Shown here: piece after piece, positions 18,467 through 26,882 of the stretch | How positions within the stretch are numbered: position 1 is the stretch's first letter | Layout: every line of letters begins with the position of its first letter | Assembly: GCA_020845755.1 (NCBI GenBank) | Contig: JADLFE010000009.1 | Span: 124,001-188,000 of the forward strand | Direction: 5' to 3' | DNA from: Phycisphaerales bacterium | Lineage (GTDB): Bacteria > Planctomycetota > Phycisphaerae > Phycisphaerales > UBA1924 | DNA: 64,000 bases | Translations under genes and position numbers: made by a program | The notes under the pieces: generated by a model | The model's input: the letters and a program-made list of their open reading frames with translations, nothing else | Database searches by the model: none | Told to the model about the DNA's origin: nothing

Positions 18467-20026
18467 ATGCCATCCGCCATCAGCCAGCCCCCCGCGGGTC
18501 AGAGCGCCAAGTCTCGCACCGCGAACATGAGCCCGATCAAGCCGCAGGACTTCGGCTATGAGCAGGCGCGGCACCTGCTGTGGCGGGCGGGATTTGGCGG
18601 GACGCCCCAGCAGATCCAGACGCTGGCGTCGTGGGGCCCGACCAAGGCCGTGGACTATCTGCTGAGCCCCGAGCAGGTCGAGTTCGACAAGGTGAAGGCT
18701 GACCTGTTCGATCGGGACATCATGGCGCCACCGACGGCGGAGCAGCGGCAGATGTACCGCGAGGCGCAGAAGGCCGGGGACGAGGATGCGCTGGCGAAGG
18801 TTCGCCTCATGCGTCAGGAGCGTGAGCGCCTGGACCGGCGTCAGATCGCGGAGGTTCAGAAGTGGTGGCTGAAGCGGATGGTGGAGTCGCCGCGCCCGCT
18901 GGAAGAGAAGATGACGCTCTTCTGGCACGGGCACTTTGCGACCAGTTATCGCACGATCGAGAACAGTTATCACATGTTCCTGCAGAACGAACTGTTCCGG
19001 AAGCACGCGGTGGGCAAGTTCGATGACCTGCTGCACGGGATCATCCGCGACCCGGCGATGCTGGCGTACCTGGACAACAACGACAGCCGCAAGGGCAAGC
19101 CCAACGAGAACCTGGCACGTGAGATCATGGAGTTGTTCGCGCTGGGGATCGGTGCGTATGGCGAAAAGGACATCAAAGAAGGCGCGCGGGCGTTGACGGG
19201 CTACACGTTCCAGGACGACGCGTTCCAGTTCCAGAAGAACAACCACGACGACGGACCGAAGACGATCCTGGGCAAGTCGGGCAAGTGGGACGGCGATGAC
19301 TTCGTGAAGATCATTCTCGCGCAGCCCGCGTGCGCGATGTTCATCGCGAGGAAGATGTACGGCTTCTTTGCCGAGGAATTACCGCCCACCGAGCGGATGA
19401 GTGATCGCGAGTTGCCGCCTGCCGCCGGGCAGGCGGTGCGGACGATGGCGGGCACGCTCTCCAAGGGCTGGGACCTGCGTGAGACGCTGCGGCAGTTGTT
19501 CCTGTCGGAGCATTTCTACTCCACACGTCTCATGGGCCAGCAGATCAAATCGCCGACGGTGCTGATCGTGGGCGCGGTCCGCTCGCTGAACGCGCCGGCA
19601 CGCGATCTTTCGATCCTGAACGACGCGATGGACCTGATGGGCCAGAACATCCTGTTCCCGCCGAGCGTGAAGGGCTGGGAGGGCGGACGTTCGTGGATCA
19701 ACACGTCGACGATGTTCGTGCGGCAGAACATCCTGACGTACCTGCTGACGGGCAAGAAGCCGGTGGGCTATGACGCGACGGCGGACATGATGAAATATGA
19801 CCCGATGCCGCTGCTCGACGAGCTGAAGAAGGCCGACGCCGCGGCGGCCCAGGACCCGGGGCGCGTGATCGATTATCTCTTGAAACTGTGCCTGGGTCAC
19901 AACGCGTCGTATGCGCGCCAGCCGCTGATCGAGTTCGTGAACTCGCGCGGCGGATCGCTGACGCCGGACCTTGTGACGGGATTGTTGCTGCTCATCACCG
20001 CGATGCCGGATTACCAGTTGTGCTGA
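18467..20026 (+). CDS. DUF1800 domain-containing protein
   Basis: 519 residues. DUF1800 proteins are common in Planctomycetota and are almost always encoded next to a DUF1501 protein, as here (18 bp downstream). The family opening is visible in EQARHLLWRAGFGGTPQQIQTLASWGP, with the central LFWHGHFATSY and NENLAREIMELFALGIGAYGEKDIKEGARALTGY stretches that are characteristic. The start at 18467 has GGAGG 6 nt upstream; the open frame to 18317 gives only an Arg/Pro-rich extension. There is no obvious signal peptide. The biochemical function of the family is not established. Confidence 0.92.
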   Translation: MPSAISQPPAGQSAKSRTANMSPIKPQDFGYEQARHLLWRAGFGGTPQQIQTLASWGPTKAVDYLLSPEQVEFDKVKADLFDRDIMAPPTAEQRQMYREAQKAGDEDALAKVRLMRQERERLDRRQIAEVQKWWLKRMVESPRPLEEKMTLFWHGHFATSYRTIENSYHMFLQNELFRKHAVGKFDDLLHGIIRDPAMLAYLDNNDSRKGKPNENLAREIMELFALGIGAYGEKDIKEGARALTGYTFQDDAFQFQKNNHDDGPKTILGKSGKWDGDDFVKIILAQPACAMFIARKMYGFFAEELPPTERMSDRELPPAAGQAVRTMAGTLSKGWDLRETLRQLFLSEHFYSTRLMGQQIKSPTVLIVGAVRSLNAPARDLSILNDAMDLMGQNILFPPSVKGWEGGRSWINTSTMFVRQNILTYLLTGKKPVGYDATADMMKYDPMPLLDELKKADAAAAQDPGRVIDYLLKLCLGHNASYARQPLIEFVNSRGGSLTPDLVTGLLLLITAMPDYQLC

Positions 20027-20044
20027 TCGCCGGAGACATGAACC

Positions 20045-21391
20045 ATGAACCGTGAACCTGCCGCCTTTACGCGTCGCGAGTTCGTCTCCGGGCTCACGCT
20101 GGCCTCGGCCGCGCTGTGCGCTCCGGCGTTTCTGCAGCGCTCCGCGCTGGCGATGCACGAATCGATGCACGGGCTGTCGTCGGCGCCGGGCATCCCCGAG
20201 GATCGCATCCTCGTCGTGGTGCAGCTCTCCGGCGGCAACGACGGCCTGAACACCGTCGTGCCCTTCGGCTCGCCTCAGTACTTCAAGGTAAGACAGAACA
20301 TCGCGGTCCAGCAGCGCGAGGCGCTCGCCCTCTCGGGCTCGGACGGCATCGGCCTGCACCCGCAGATGACCGGCATCCGCGAAATGTATGACAACGGCAT
20401 GGCCAGCGTCGTCCAGGGCGTCGGCTATCCCAATCCCAACCGCTCGCACTTCAAGTCCATGGACATCTGGCACACGGCCGACACCAGCGCCACCGGCGAC
20501 GGCTGGTTGGGGCGATACTTCGACTCGGAGTGCTGCGGACAGGGCAAGGGCGAGAGCGGAAAGGCGGAGCAGAACGCGGCGCAGGATTCGGGACAGGGTT
20601 CAGGGCAGGGCGGCGGCATGGCCGCGATCGCGATCGGTCGCACCTCGCCATTGGCCATGCAGGGGCGGATGGTCAAGCCCATCAGCTTTGAGAACGAGCA
20701 GCTCTTCCGCTGGTCGGGCAAGGAGATCCACAACGCGCTGTCCGACCCGTACGAGAGAATCAACCGCGCCGGCGCGGCCGAGACGGTCGACACCGATTCG
20801 AACGCCGCGTATCTGATGCGGACGGCGCTGGACGCGCAGTTGTCGAGCGACATGATCCGCAAGGCGGTGGCGGTGCGCCCGAGCGTGACGTACCCGGGCA
20901 ACGATCTGGGACGCCAACTCATGATGGTGGCGGCGATGATCAAGGCCGGTCTCAAGACGCGCGTGTACTACGTCACGCAGGGCGGCTTTGACACGCACGC
21001 GGGCCAGGGCGGCGCGCAGGGACGCCACGGTCAATTGCTCGGGCAGTTCTCCTCGGCGGTCAAGGCGTTTTATGACGACCTCAAGAGCCAGAACAACGAC
21101 GGGCGCGTGCTCACCATGTCGTTCTCAGAGTTCGGCAGGCGCGTGGGGCAGAACGCGTCGCAGGGCACCGACCACGGGACGGCCGGGCCGATGTTCCTGT
21201 TCGGCCCGATGCTGCGCCCGGGCGTCCACGGCGAGCACCCGTCGCTCACGGACCTCGACGACGGCGACCTGAAGTTCCGCGTCGACTTCCGCGAGGTCTA
21301 CGCGGGAATCCTCGAGCAGTGGCTCAAGGCCGACGCGAAGAAGATCCTCGAGGGAAGCTACCGCGCTCTGGATGTGCTGAAGAAGGCGTGA
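20045..21391 (+). CDS. DUF1501 domain-containing protein with Tat signal
   Basis: 448 residues. The N-terminus has a twin-arginine signal (FTRREFVSGLTLASAALCAPAF), so the protein is probably exported folded. The DUF1501 region, related in fold to sulfatase/phosphatase-type proteins, begins at ILVVVQLSGGNDGLNTVVPF and includes TQGGFDTHAGQGG and LTMSFSEFGRRVGQNASQGTDHGTA. A Gly/Gln/Ser-rich insert lies near residues 160-195. It forms a two-gene unit with the upstream DUF1800 gene. Family identification is secure; the substrate is unknown. Confidence 0.93.
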   Translation: MNREPAAFTRREFVSGLTLASAALCAPAFLQRSALAMHESMHGLSSAPGIPEDRILVVVQLSGGNDGLNTVVPFGSPQYFKVRQNIAVQQREALALSGSDGIGLHPQMTGIREMYDNGMASVVQGVGYPNPNRSHFKSMDIWHTADTSATGDGWLGRYFDSECCGQGKGESGKAEQNAAQDSGQGSGQGGGMAAIAIGRTSPLAMQGRMVKPISFENEQLFRWSGKEIHNALSDPYERINRAGAAETVDTDSNAAYLMRTALDAQLSSDMIRKAVAVRPSVTYPGNDLGRQLMMVAAMIKAGLKTRVYYVTQGGFDTHAGQGGAQGRHGQLLGQFSSAVKAFYDDLKSQNNDGRVLTMSFSEFGRRVGQNASQGTDHGTAGPMFLFGPMLRPGVHGEHPSLTDLDDGDLKFRVDFREVYAGILEQWLKADAKKILEGSYRALDVLKKA

Positions 21392-21432
21392 GCGGCCGGA
21401 CTCGCTCGTCGTCGGCGTGCAAGCGTGCAGGA

Positions 21433-22908
21433 TCACGAGCGGTTTCGCTGCGCCGGCGGCAAGCCCTTCGCGCTGCGGTCGCGATCGATCAGGCGGTGCA
21501 CGTTCCGCGTCACGCGCGTGAGCGCCTCGCGTTCCGAGAGCGTGCTCCCTTCGCGAAGATACTCGTTGAGCATCCGCGTCACTTCCTCTTCCATCTCGGT
21601 CTCGTACAGGTTGACCGGCACAAAGCCCGGCGGACGCCCTGTCAGCGTGTGCGGCGTATTCGCGTACAGCAACCACTGCGCGCGGTCCGCGAACATCGCC
21701 TCGCTCATCGGGAGCACTTCGTATCGATCAGGAACATTCGCGGGAATCGCGTCGGTCGGCCCGAAGACCTTCTCGATGCCGCGGGCGCTGCGGAAGCCCG
21801 CGGAGTTGATGACGGCCAGGTTCGCCGGCGGCGCGACCCGCAGCGTGTCCCAATACTCCGCGGCCTGCGGCTCGTCGATCAGCCACGAGAGCATCCGCCA
21901 GGCCTCTCGCTTGTTCGCGGCCTTTGACGAGATCCCCCAGCAGACACAGCCGCTCACCACCGCGGGCACGCGCCCTCGCGGCAGGTGCACCACCGAGAAA
22001 TCCAAGCCGGGATTGACCTTCTCGATGTTCGGGATGCGCCACGAGCCGTCGAAGAAGATGGCCGTCTGCCCCGCGGCAAAGAGCACATCGGGCCCGGTCG
22101 CGGAGAGATACCCGGCGAGGTTTGGATCAAACGACCTGTCGTCGCGCTGCATGGCGCGCATGAAGGCGAGTGCTTCCACGCCCGCGTCGCTGTCGATGGT
22201 GCAGGTCAGCCCGTCCGGCGACCAGAGTTCGCCGCCGGCCTGCTTGAAGAAGTTGAGGAACGGCCAGGACCACACGGTGAAGTCCAGGCCGCGCTGCGTG
22301 ACGCGCCCCGAGGCGTCACGGCGCGTGAGTTTCCTGGCCGCGGCGCGCAGATCGTCCCACGTCCAATCGTGATCGGGGCCGGGGATGTCGATCGTGTCCT
22401 GTGGATGCTCGGCGTTGTGCCTGCGGAAGATCTCACGGTTGATGAACATCCCAAACTGGGCGTTGTCTTCGGGGATCGCGTAGACCTCCGAGTCGATCGT
22501 CAGCGCGGCGAGCAACTGCGGCGGGATCGCGGCCTTCTGCGCCGGCGAGAGGCCGAGTTCCGGGTCGTTGATCCACTTTGTGAGTGGCTCGAGGATGCCG
22601 CGGCCGACCATGCCGTGATAGTCGGTAACGCGGAGTCGCATCACCTCCGCGCCGCGTCCGCGCGTGTGCCACGCGTTGTACTTCATCAAGAGTTCGTCGT
22701 GGTATCGCTCGTAATCGATGAAGAGTTCGGGGTGCAACTCCTGGTATCGCTTCGCGTAGCGATCACGGAAGAGGCGATCCTCGAACGGCATGCCCCACAC
22801 GGCGATGCGCACCGTCGGCCGGGCCGAGAGCGTGCCGCGCGACGGCCATAGGAGCGCCGAGAGCGTCACCACGACGACGAACACCGCGATCGCGTGCCCG
22901 GCTCGCAT
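21433..22908 (-). CDS. Extracellular solute-binding protein, sugar ABC transporter type (family 1)
   Basis: 491 residues with one N-terminal hydrophobic segment (AIAVFVVVVTLSALLWP) and no lipobox Cys, so it may stay membrane anchored or be released. The family 1 binding-protein fold is suggested by TVRIAVWGMPFEDRLFRDRYAKRYQELHP, VYAIPEDNAQFGMFINREIFRRH and AAGQTAIFFDGSWRIPNIEK. The start at 22908 has GAAGGAG 5-6 nt upstream and follows the upstream permease stop by 2 bp. The longer open frame reaching 23685 is a chance extension over the permease gene. It is last in a permease-permease-binding protein operon; the sugar is not predictable. Confidence 0.9.
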   Translation of the reverse strand: MRAGHAIAVFVVVVTLSALLWPSRGTLSARPTVRIAVWGMPFEDRLFRDRYAKRYQELHPELFIDYERYHDELLMKYNAWHTRGRGAEVMRLRVTDYHGMVGRGILEPLTKWINDPELGLSPAQKAAIPPQLLAALTIDSEVYAIPEDNAQFGMFINREIFRRHNAEHPQDTIDIPGPDHDWTWDDLRAAARKLTRRDASGRVTQRGLDFTVWSWPFLNFFKQAGGELWSPDGLTCTIDSDAGVEALAFMRAMQRDDRSFDPNLAGYLSATGPDVLFAAGQTAIFFDGSWRIPNIEKVNPGLDFSVVHLPRGRVPAVVSGCVCWGISSKAANKREAWRMLSWLIDEPQAAEYWDTLRVAPPANLAVINSAGFRSARGIEKVFGPTDAIPANVPDRYEVLPMSEAMFADRAQWLLYANTPHTLTGRPPGFVPVNLYETEMEEEVTRMLNEYLREGSTLSEREALTRVTRNVHRLIDRDRSAKGLPPAQRNRS

Positions 22909-22910
22909 CG

Positions 22911-23774
22911 CTACTCCTTCACCGCGGCCATCGCCACGCCACGCACGAACGCCCGCTGGAAGATCACGAACACCACGATCAGAGGCAGGGTCAGGATCGT
23001 CATCGCCGCCATGCGCACCGGCCAACTCTGCACATAGCGCCCCGCCGAGAGTTCCGCGACCGCCAGCGGGAGCGTCTTGGAATGAACGCTGTCGACCACG
23101 ACCAGAGGCCAGAAGAACGAGTTCCACGACGCGACGAACGTGAAGATGCCCAGGGCCGCGATCGTCGGCCACGCGATGGGGCGGACGACGTGCCAGAAGA
23201 GTTCGAGATCGCTCATGCCGTCCAGCCGCCCGGCTTCCAGGAGCGAATCGGGGACGGTCGCGATCGCCTGCTTCATCGAGTAGATGCCAAAGCCGCTGAC
23301 GGCAAAGGGCACGACGAGCGCCTGGATGTTGTCGACCATGCCCAGTCGCCCGGCCGCGATGTACGCGAAGATGAACGACACCTGCACGGGGAGCATCATC
23401 GTCGACATGACGAGCCAGAAGATCGCACGCTCGCCGCGGAACTTGAACTTGGCCAGCGCAAAGCCCGCCAGCGCGTTGTGAACGCCCGCGACCAGCGTCG
23501 TGAGCGCCGCCGCAACGAGGCTGTTCTGATAAAAGTCCCACAGCGACACGGCCCGCGCGGCATCGGCAAAGTTGCCCCAGCGCCACTCCCATGGCCACCC
23601 GGGCGGGAGGAACGTGACATGCTCGCCCGCGGCTTCGCGCGGCAGGGCCTGAAGATCGGTCTTGACCGCCGTCGACACCATCCACATGAACGGGAGGAGC
23701 ATCGACGCCGCGACGGCGTACACGACCGCGTGGGCCGCCAGGCGTGTGAGGATGTGAGGTGCGCGGCTGCTCAC
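22911..23774 (-). CDS. Carbohydrate ABC transporter permease (MalG type)
   Basis: 287 residues, six helices. The MalG-type inner-membrane subunit is recognised by SSLLPFMWMVSTAVKT-like opening (ASMLLPFMWMVSTAVKTDLQ), LAGFALAKFKFRGERAIFWLV and the EAA-loop LLEAGRLDGMSDLELFWHVVRP, which docks the ATPase. The C-terminus MAAVKE is typical. The GTG start overlaps the upstream permease stop as GTGA (23771-23774); longer starts in this frame are spurious because they lie inside that gene. Confidence 0.92.
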   Translation of the reverse strand: MSSRAPHILTRLAAHAVVYAVAASMLLPFMWMVSTAVKTDLQALPREAAGEHVTFLPPGWPWEWRWGNFADAARAVSLWDFYQNSLVAAALTTLVAGVHNALAGFALAKFKFRGERAIFWLVMSTMMLPVQVSFIFAYIAAGRLGMVDNIQALVVPFAVSGFGIYSMKQAIATVPDSLLEAGRLDGMSDLELFWHVVRPIAWPTIAALGIFTFVASWNSFFWPLVVVDSVHSKTLPLAVAELSAGRYVQSWPVRMAAMTILTLPLIVVFVIFQRAFVRGVAMAAVKE

Positions 23775-24661
23775 GCGGCGTTCCTCCTCATGACGCGGAG
23801 TTGGAGCATGGTGGCGACGAGCGTGAGGGCAAAGAGCACGCCGCCGATCGCGGCGGAATAGCCCAGGCGTGATTGCTGGAATTCGCGGAAGATGTAGAGA
23901 TTGAGGGTGACGGTGGAGTCGGTTTCGGTGGCGCTGGTCATGGCCCAGACGATGTCGAAGACCTGCAGGCCGCCGATCACGCCGGTCACCATGAGGAACG
24001 CGGTCATGGGCGCGACCTCGGGCCACGTGACGTTGCGGAGCACGCCGACACGCGTGGCGCCGTCGACCTCGGCGGCTTCGTACAGGCTCTCGTTCACGCC
24101 GGAAAGGGCCGCGAGGTAGAGCACCATGCAGTAGCCCGCCGTGCGCCAGACCTGGATCACGATGAGCGAGACCATCGGCCAGGAGAGCCAGGGGAGCCAC
24201 GACACGATCGGGCCGCCCTGGAGGAAATCGGGCGAACGCTCGAAGCCCACCGCGACGATCGCACGGGGGAGCAATCCGCCGGCGGAGTCCAGAAGCCAGC
24301 GCCACACCACCCCCACCGCGATGATGGATACGACGGTGGGCAGGAAGAGTGCCGTGCGGACGAGCGTGCGGCCAACAAACCATCGCGCCTGCACGATCGT
24401 CGCGAGCAGAAACCCCGCCACGACGCTCGGCGGGACGGAGAGGAGCACGAAGACCAGCGTGTTGCGCAGGGCAGGCCAGAAGCGCGAGTCACTCACGAGC
24501 GAGCGATAGTTGCCGATGCCAACGAACCGCGCGGGCCCCGAGCCGCTCCAGTCAAAGAACCCGAGCGCCAGCCCAAGGATCGTGGGACCGACGGTGAAGA
24601 CCGTCAGGATGGCGACCGGGAAGGCCAGGAAGAGGTACGGGCTGACGGAGCGACCTCGCAT
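23771..24661 (-). CDS. Carbohydrate ABC transporter permease (MalF/UgpA type)
   Basis: 296 residues, six helices, beginning SPYLFLAFPVAILTVFTVGPTILGLALGFFDW. The EAA-loop LYEAAEVDGATRVGVLRNVTWPEVAP is clearly present. It is the first gene of the importer operon. An ATG at 24661 follows a GTG at 24664 directly, so the start is uncertain by one codon; there is no clear ribosome site. No ATPase gene lies nearby, so the system must use one encoded elsewhere. Confidence 0.91.
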   Translation of the reverse strand: MRGRSVSPYLFLAFPVAILTVFTVGPTILGLALGFFDWSGSGPARFVGIGNYRSLVSDSRFWPALRNTLVFVLLSVPPSVVAGFLLATIVQARWFVGRTLVRTALFLPTVVSIIAVGVVWRWLLDSAGGLLPRAIVAVGFERSPDFLQGGPIVSWLPWLSWPMVSLIVIQVWRTAGYCMVLYLAALSGVNESLYEAAEVDGATRVGVLRNVTWPEVAPMTAFLMVTGVIGGLQVFDIVWAMTSATETDSTVTLNLYIFREFQQSRLGYSAAIGGVLFALTLVATMLQLRVMRRNAA

Positions 24662-24779
24662 CACGCGTCAGGATACCCGTTTCGATCGCCCGCCCGCTCG
24701 GGGTGTTTGAGGCGAGCACGTTTCGGTGTTTCACAAAGGAGCCCGTGGCGTGCTGGTACGCCGCCGGAGCACGCGGCAC

Positions 24780-24816
24780 AAAAACACAACACCCCCGGGA
24801 AGGCCCGAGGGTGTTG
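24780..24816 (-). terminator. Rho-independent terminator after the first PEP-CTERM-like gene
   Basis: Stem 24787-24799 pairs with 24804-24816 (13 positions with one mismatch) around an AAGG loop. On the minus strand it is followed by a run of five T residues. It lies 24 bp after the stop of the gene ending at 24840. Confidence 0.85.
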
Positions 24817-24839
24817 AAGGTTCAGGAACGGAAGAACTC

Positions 24840-25580
24840 TTAGCGACGACGACGGGCCGCGAAGCCCGCGAGGCCCAGGAGAGCAAGAGCGCCCGGAGCC
24901 GGGATCTCTTGCGTCACCCACACGCTCGTGCCGCTGGCCTGATCATTGGCCGACAGGTTGAACGCGTACTGGGCGCTCATGTCGTAAACGTTGCCAATGG
25001 TCAGGAAGCCGAGAGATTCGCTGATCGAATTCGAATCCCAAGCCCCCGCGGCGAGCGACGCGCCATCGTGCGAGGCAAAGGTGGTGCCCGCGCCCAGATA
25101 GCCGTTGTAGTGAGCCGAGTACATCTCACCGCCGCTGGCCATACCAGTCAGCAGCGCGCCGTCGCCATCCGAATCGGTCACGGTGACCGAAGCCGAGGCC
25201 TTGCCTTCGGCATAGATGGTCGGGAACGAGAGCAAGCCCGACGCGATCGTGGCGTTGATGCCCGATCCGCCGGCCATGAGCGAGAAACTCAGGCTCACGA
25301 CCGGATCGTTCATGAATCGCATCGTCGTGTTGCTGAGGGTCGCGAGCGTCTGGCCCTGGGCGTTCTTGATCGGAATACCACCCGATCCGCTACGCCACGT
25401 CCATGTATCTCCACTCCACGTACCCTCACTCTGATCCACTTCCAAGACACCAGATCCCATCGTCGGGCTCGTTACGGAAACCCGCAACGCCTTTCCGACG
25501 ATGGAGGCGGACGCAACGCCAGATGCCAGTAGCATCGCGGCCGCTGCGACCACTCCAATTCCACGTCCCGCATTAATCAT
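24840..25580 (-). CDS. Secreted PEP-CTERM-like protein, paralogue 1
   Basis: 246 residues. The signal peptide is MINAGRGIGVVAAAAMLLASGVASA. The C-terminus has a short Pro motif (IPAPG), a hydrophobic helix (ALALLGLAGFAA) and RRRR, the tripartite pattern of PEP-CTERM proteins processed by an exosortase, with PAP in place of PEP. The body is Ser/Thr/Gly-rich and likely all-beta, with no recognised enzyme domain. It is a tandem paralogue of the next gene, sharing DPVVxLxF, SGxLxFPxI and SAxVTVTD-type stretches. AAGGGAGA precedes the ATG. A separate promoter and terminator flank it. Function is unknown; an envelope or matrix protein is inferred. Confidence 0.85.
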   Translation of the reverse strand: MINAGRGIGVVAAAAMLLASGVASASIVGKALRVSVTSPTMGSGVLEVDQSEGTWSGDTWTWRSGSGGIPIKNAQGQTLATLSNTTMRFMNDPVVSLSFSLMAGGSGINATIASGLLSFPTIYAEGKASASVTVTDSDGDGALLTGMASGGEMYSAHYNGYLGAGTTFASHDGASLAAGAWDSNSISESLGFLTIGNVYDMSAQYAFNLSANDQASGTSVWVTQEIPAPGALALLGLAGFAARRRR

Positions 25581-25585
25581 GTCTG

Positions 25586-25716
25586 TCTCCCTTCAACTCC
25601 ACGGCCACCGGGGCGAGACCCGGGCGGAAACGGCCGCAATGGAGAGGGGGTCCGGACACACGCCGGATCTACTACCCTCCATCACGAGAATACCGGACTT
25701 ACCCCCATCTGGTCAA
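25586..25716 (-). promoter_or_regulatory. Promoter and conserved 5' leader of PEP-CTERM-like paralogue 1
   Basis: Reading on the minus strand: -35 TTGACC (25711-25716), 18-bp spacer, -10 TATTCT (25687-25692), then a leader of about 100 nt. Two leader blocks match the paralogue's leader almost exactly: 25586-25612 (26 of 27 bases) and 25619-25637 (17 of 19 bases). The second block contains a small GCGG/CCGC stem. The GTTATTGACC around the -35 is identical in both genes. Confidence 0.6.
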
Positions 25717-25803
25717 TAACCATCTTGTCAGGATTCCGTAAACCACAACAATTCATGGGGTTACGGAACCATGAATCGAACGGACGGACGTAGAGCATCC
25801 CCG

Positions 25804-25832
25804 AAAAAAAGCCCCCCTCACGTGAGGGGGGC
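25804..25832 (-). terminator. Rho-independent terminator after PEP-CTERM-like paralogue 2
   Basis: A 22-bp palindrome at 25811-25832 (GCCCCCCTCA / TGAGGGGGGC with CG between) is followed on the minus strand by seven T residues. It lies 33 bp after the gene ending at 25866. Confidence 0.9.
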
Positions 25833-25865
25833 CGGGTGGATCAAGAACGTCGGCAATATGAAAGA

Positions 25866-26603
25866 TCAGCGACGACGGCGCGACGCAAGCAGGGCCAGTC
25901 CACCGAGCGCCATGGCGCCGGGGGACGGGATGATAACGAACGTGCTGGTCGCGCTGGCCGAATCGTGCGCCGACAGTTTGAAGGCGTATTCGGCCCAGAT
26001 GCTCGTGACCGCGCCGGGGACCATTTGGAACCCCTGGGCGGCATTGTTGTTGGTCGAATCCCACACACCGGCGGAGATCGGACCACCGTTGAGGGTGGCG
26101 AAGGTCGTACCGGGCTGCCCGTTGTAGGCGGCGCGGTACATGTTTCCGCCGGACTCAGTCCCTGTCATCGTCACGCCGTTCCCGTTGTTATCGGTGACGG
26201 TGACGGCGCTCGAGGCTTTCGCCTGGCCGTTGACGATGGCGGGGAAGTTCAGCACACCCGACATGATCTGGAAACTGGTGAGCGAGTTGCCGGCGGTCAC
26301 ATCGAAGAAGAGCGTGACGACCGGATCGGCAAAGAACCCGAAGTGACAATTGTCGAGTTCGCCGATGACGTTCCCTGACATCGATTTGATCTGCAGGGCG
26401 GACGTCGAGTTCCACGTCCAGTGCGTGTGTTCGGCGTCCCAACTTCCATCGGATTCGTTGATCGTCGCGAAGCCAAACCCGTCGGTCTGGTTTGTCGCGA
26501 TGATTGTGATCGCGCGTCCCTCGATGCCGGCGGTTGCGCCCGCCGTCATCAAAAGCGCGCCGATCCCGGCGAGAACGCCGAGACCTGTCAAAGACTGACG
26601 CAT
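25866..26603 (-). CDS. Secreted PEP-CTERM-like protein, paralogue 2
   Basis: 245 residues. The signal peptide is MRQSLTGLGVLAGIGALLMTAGATAG. The C-terminal sorting signal is IPSPG, a hydrophobic stretch (AMALGGLALLAS) and RRRR. The body is homologous to the neighbouring paralogue, including DPVVTLFFDV, SGVLNFPAIVNGQAKASSAVTVTD and AEYAFKLSAHDSASATS. The internal ATG at 26603 is preferred to 26633 because AAGGGAGA lies directly upstream and the signal peptide then begins normally. It has its own promoter, leader and terminator, so the pair arose by duplication of a whole transcription unit. Function is unknown. Confidence 0.85.
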   Translation of the reverse strand: MRQSLTGLGVLAGIGALLMTAGATAGIEGRAITIIATNQTDGFGFATINESDGSWDAEHTHWTWNSTSALQIKSMSGNVIGELDNCHFGFFADPVVTLFFDVTAGNSLTSFQIMSGVLNFPAIVNGQAKASSAVTVTDNNGNGVTMTGTESGGNMYRAAYNGQPGTTFATLNGGPISAGVWDSTNNNAAQGFQMVPGAVTSIWAEYAFKLSAHDSASATSTFVIIPSPGAMALGGLALLASRRRR

Positions 26604-26610
26604 GATGCTC

Positions 26611-26756
26611 TCTCCCTTCAACTCCGCGGCCACCGGGAGAAGAGTCCCGGGCGGAATAGGCCGCTTGCCAAAAGGAGAATCCCCCGAGCCCTACAACAGA
26701 GCCCGGACAGAAGACCCTCCGGTGAACAGACTACCGGACGATCGCCCCCGGGTCAA
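26611..26756 (-). promoter_or_regulatory. Promoter and conserved 5' leader of PEP-CTERM-like paralogue 2
   Basis: Reading on the minus strand: -35 TTGACC (26751-26756), 17-bp spacer, -10-like TAGTCT (26728-26733), then a leader of about 120 nt. Blocks 26611-26637 and 26646-26664 correspond to those of paralogue 1, and GTCCGGTA and GGAGGGT are also shared between the two upstream regions. Confidence 0.58.
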
Positions 26757-26882
26757 TAACCTTGTCTGAATCAAGTTTAAACCGCTGTGGTGACTTGATT
26801 TACGCAATTCCACGTCCCGAATTGGACTATGCAGTGGGGTGAAAACGGGGCACATCCCGTCGAAAGGACGGCGGTCGGGACC

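Noticed and set aside
16799..19246. Minus-strand open frame of 815 codons opposite ctaA and the DUF1800 gene
   Set aside because: It covers two well-supported plus-strand genes and their gap, and has Arg/Gln/His-rich composition with no recognisable domain.
21433..23685. Solute-binding protein extended upstream to 23685
   Set aside because: The extension runs through the permease gene in another frame; 22908 has a good ribosome site and starts a signal segment.
22911..24383. Longer MalG-type permease starting at 24383
   Set aside because: The extra N-terminal sequence overlaps the upstream MalF-type gene out of frame; the GTGA overlap start at 23774 gives a normal family length.
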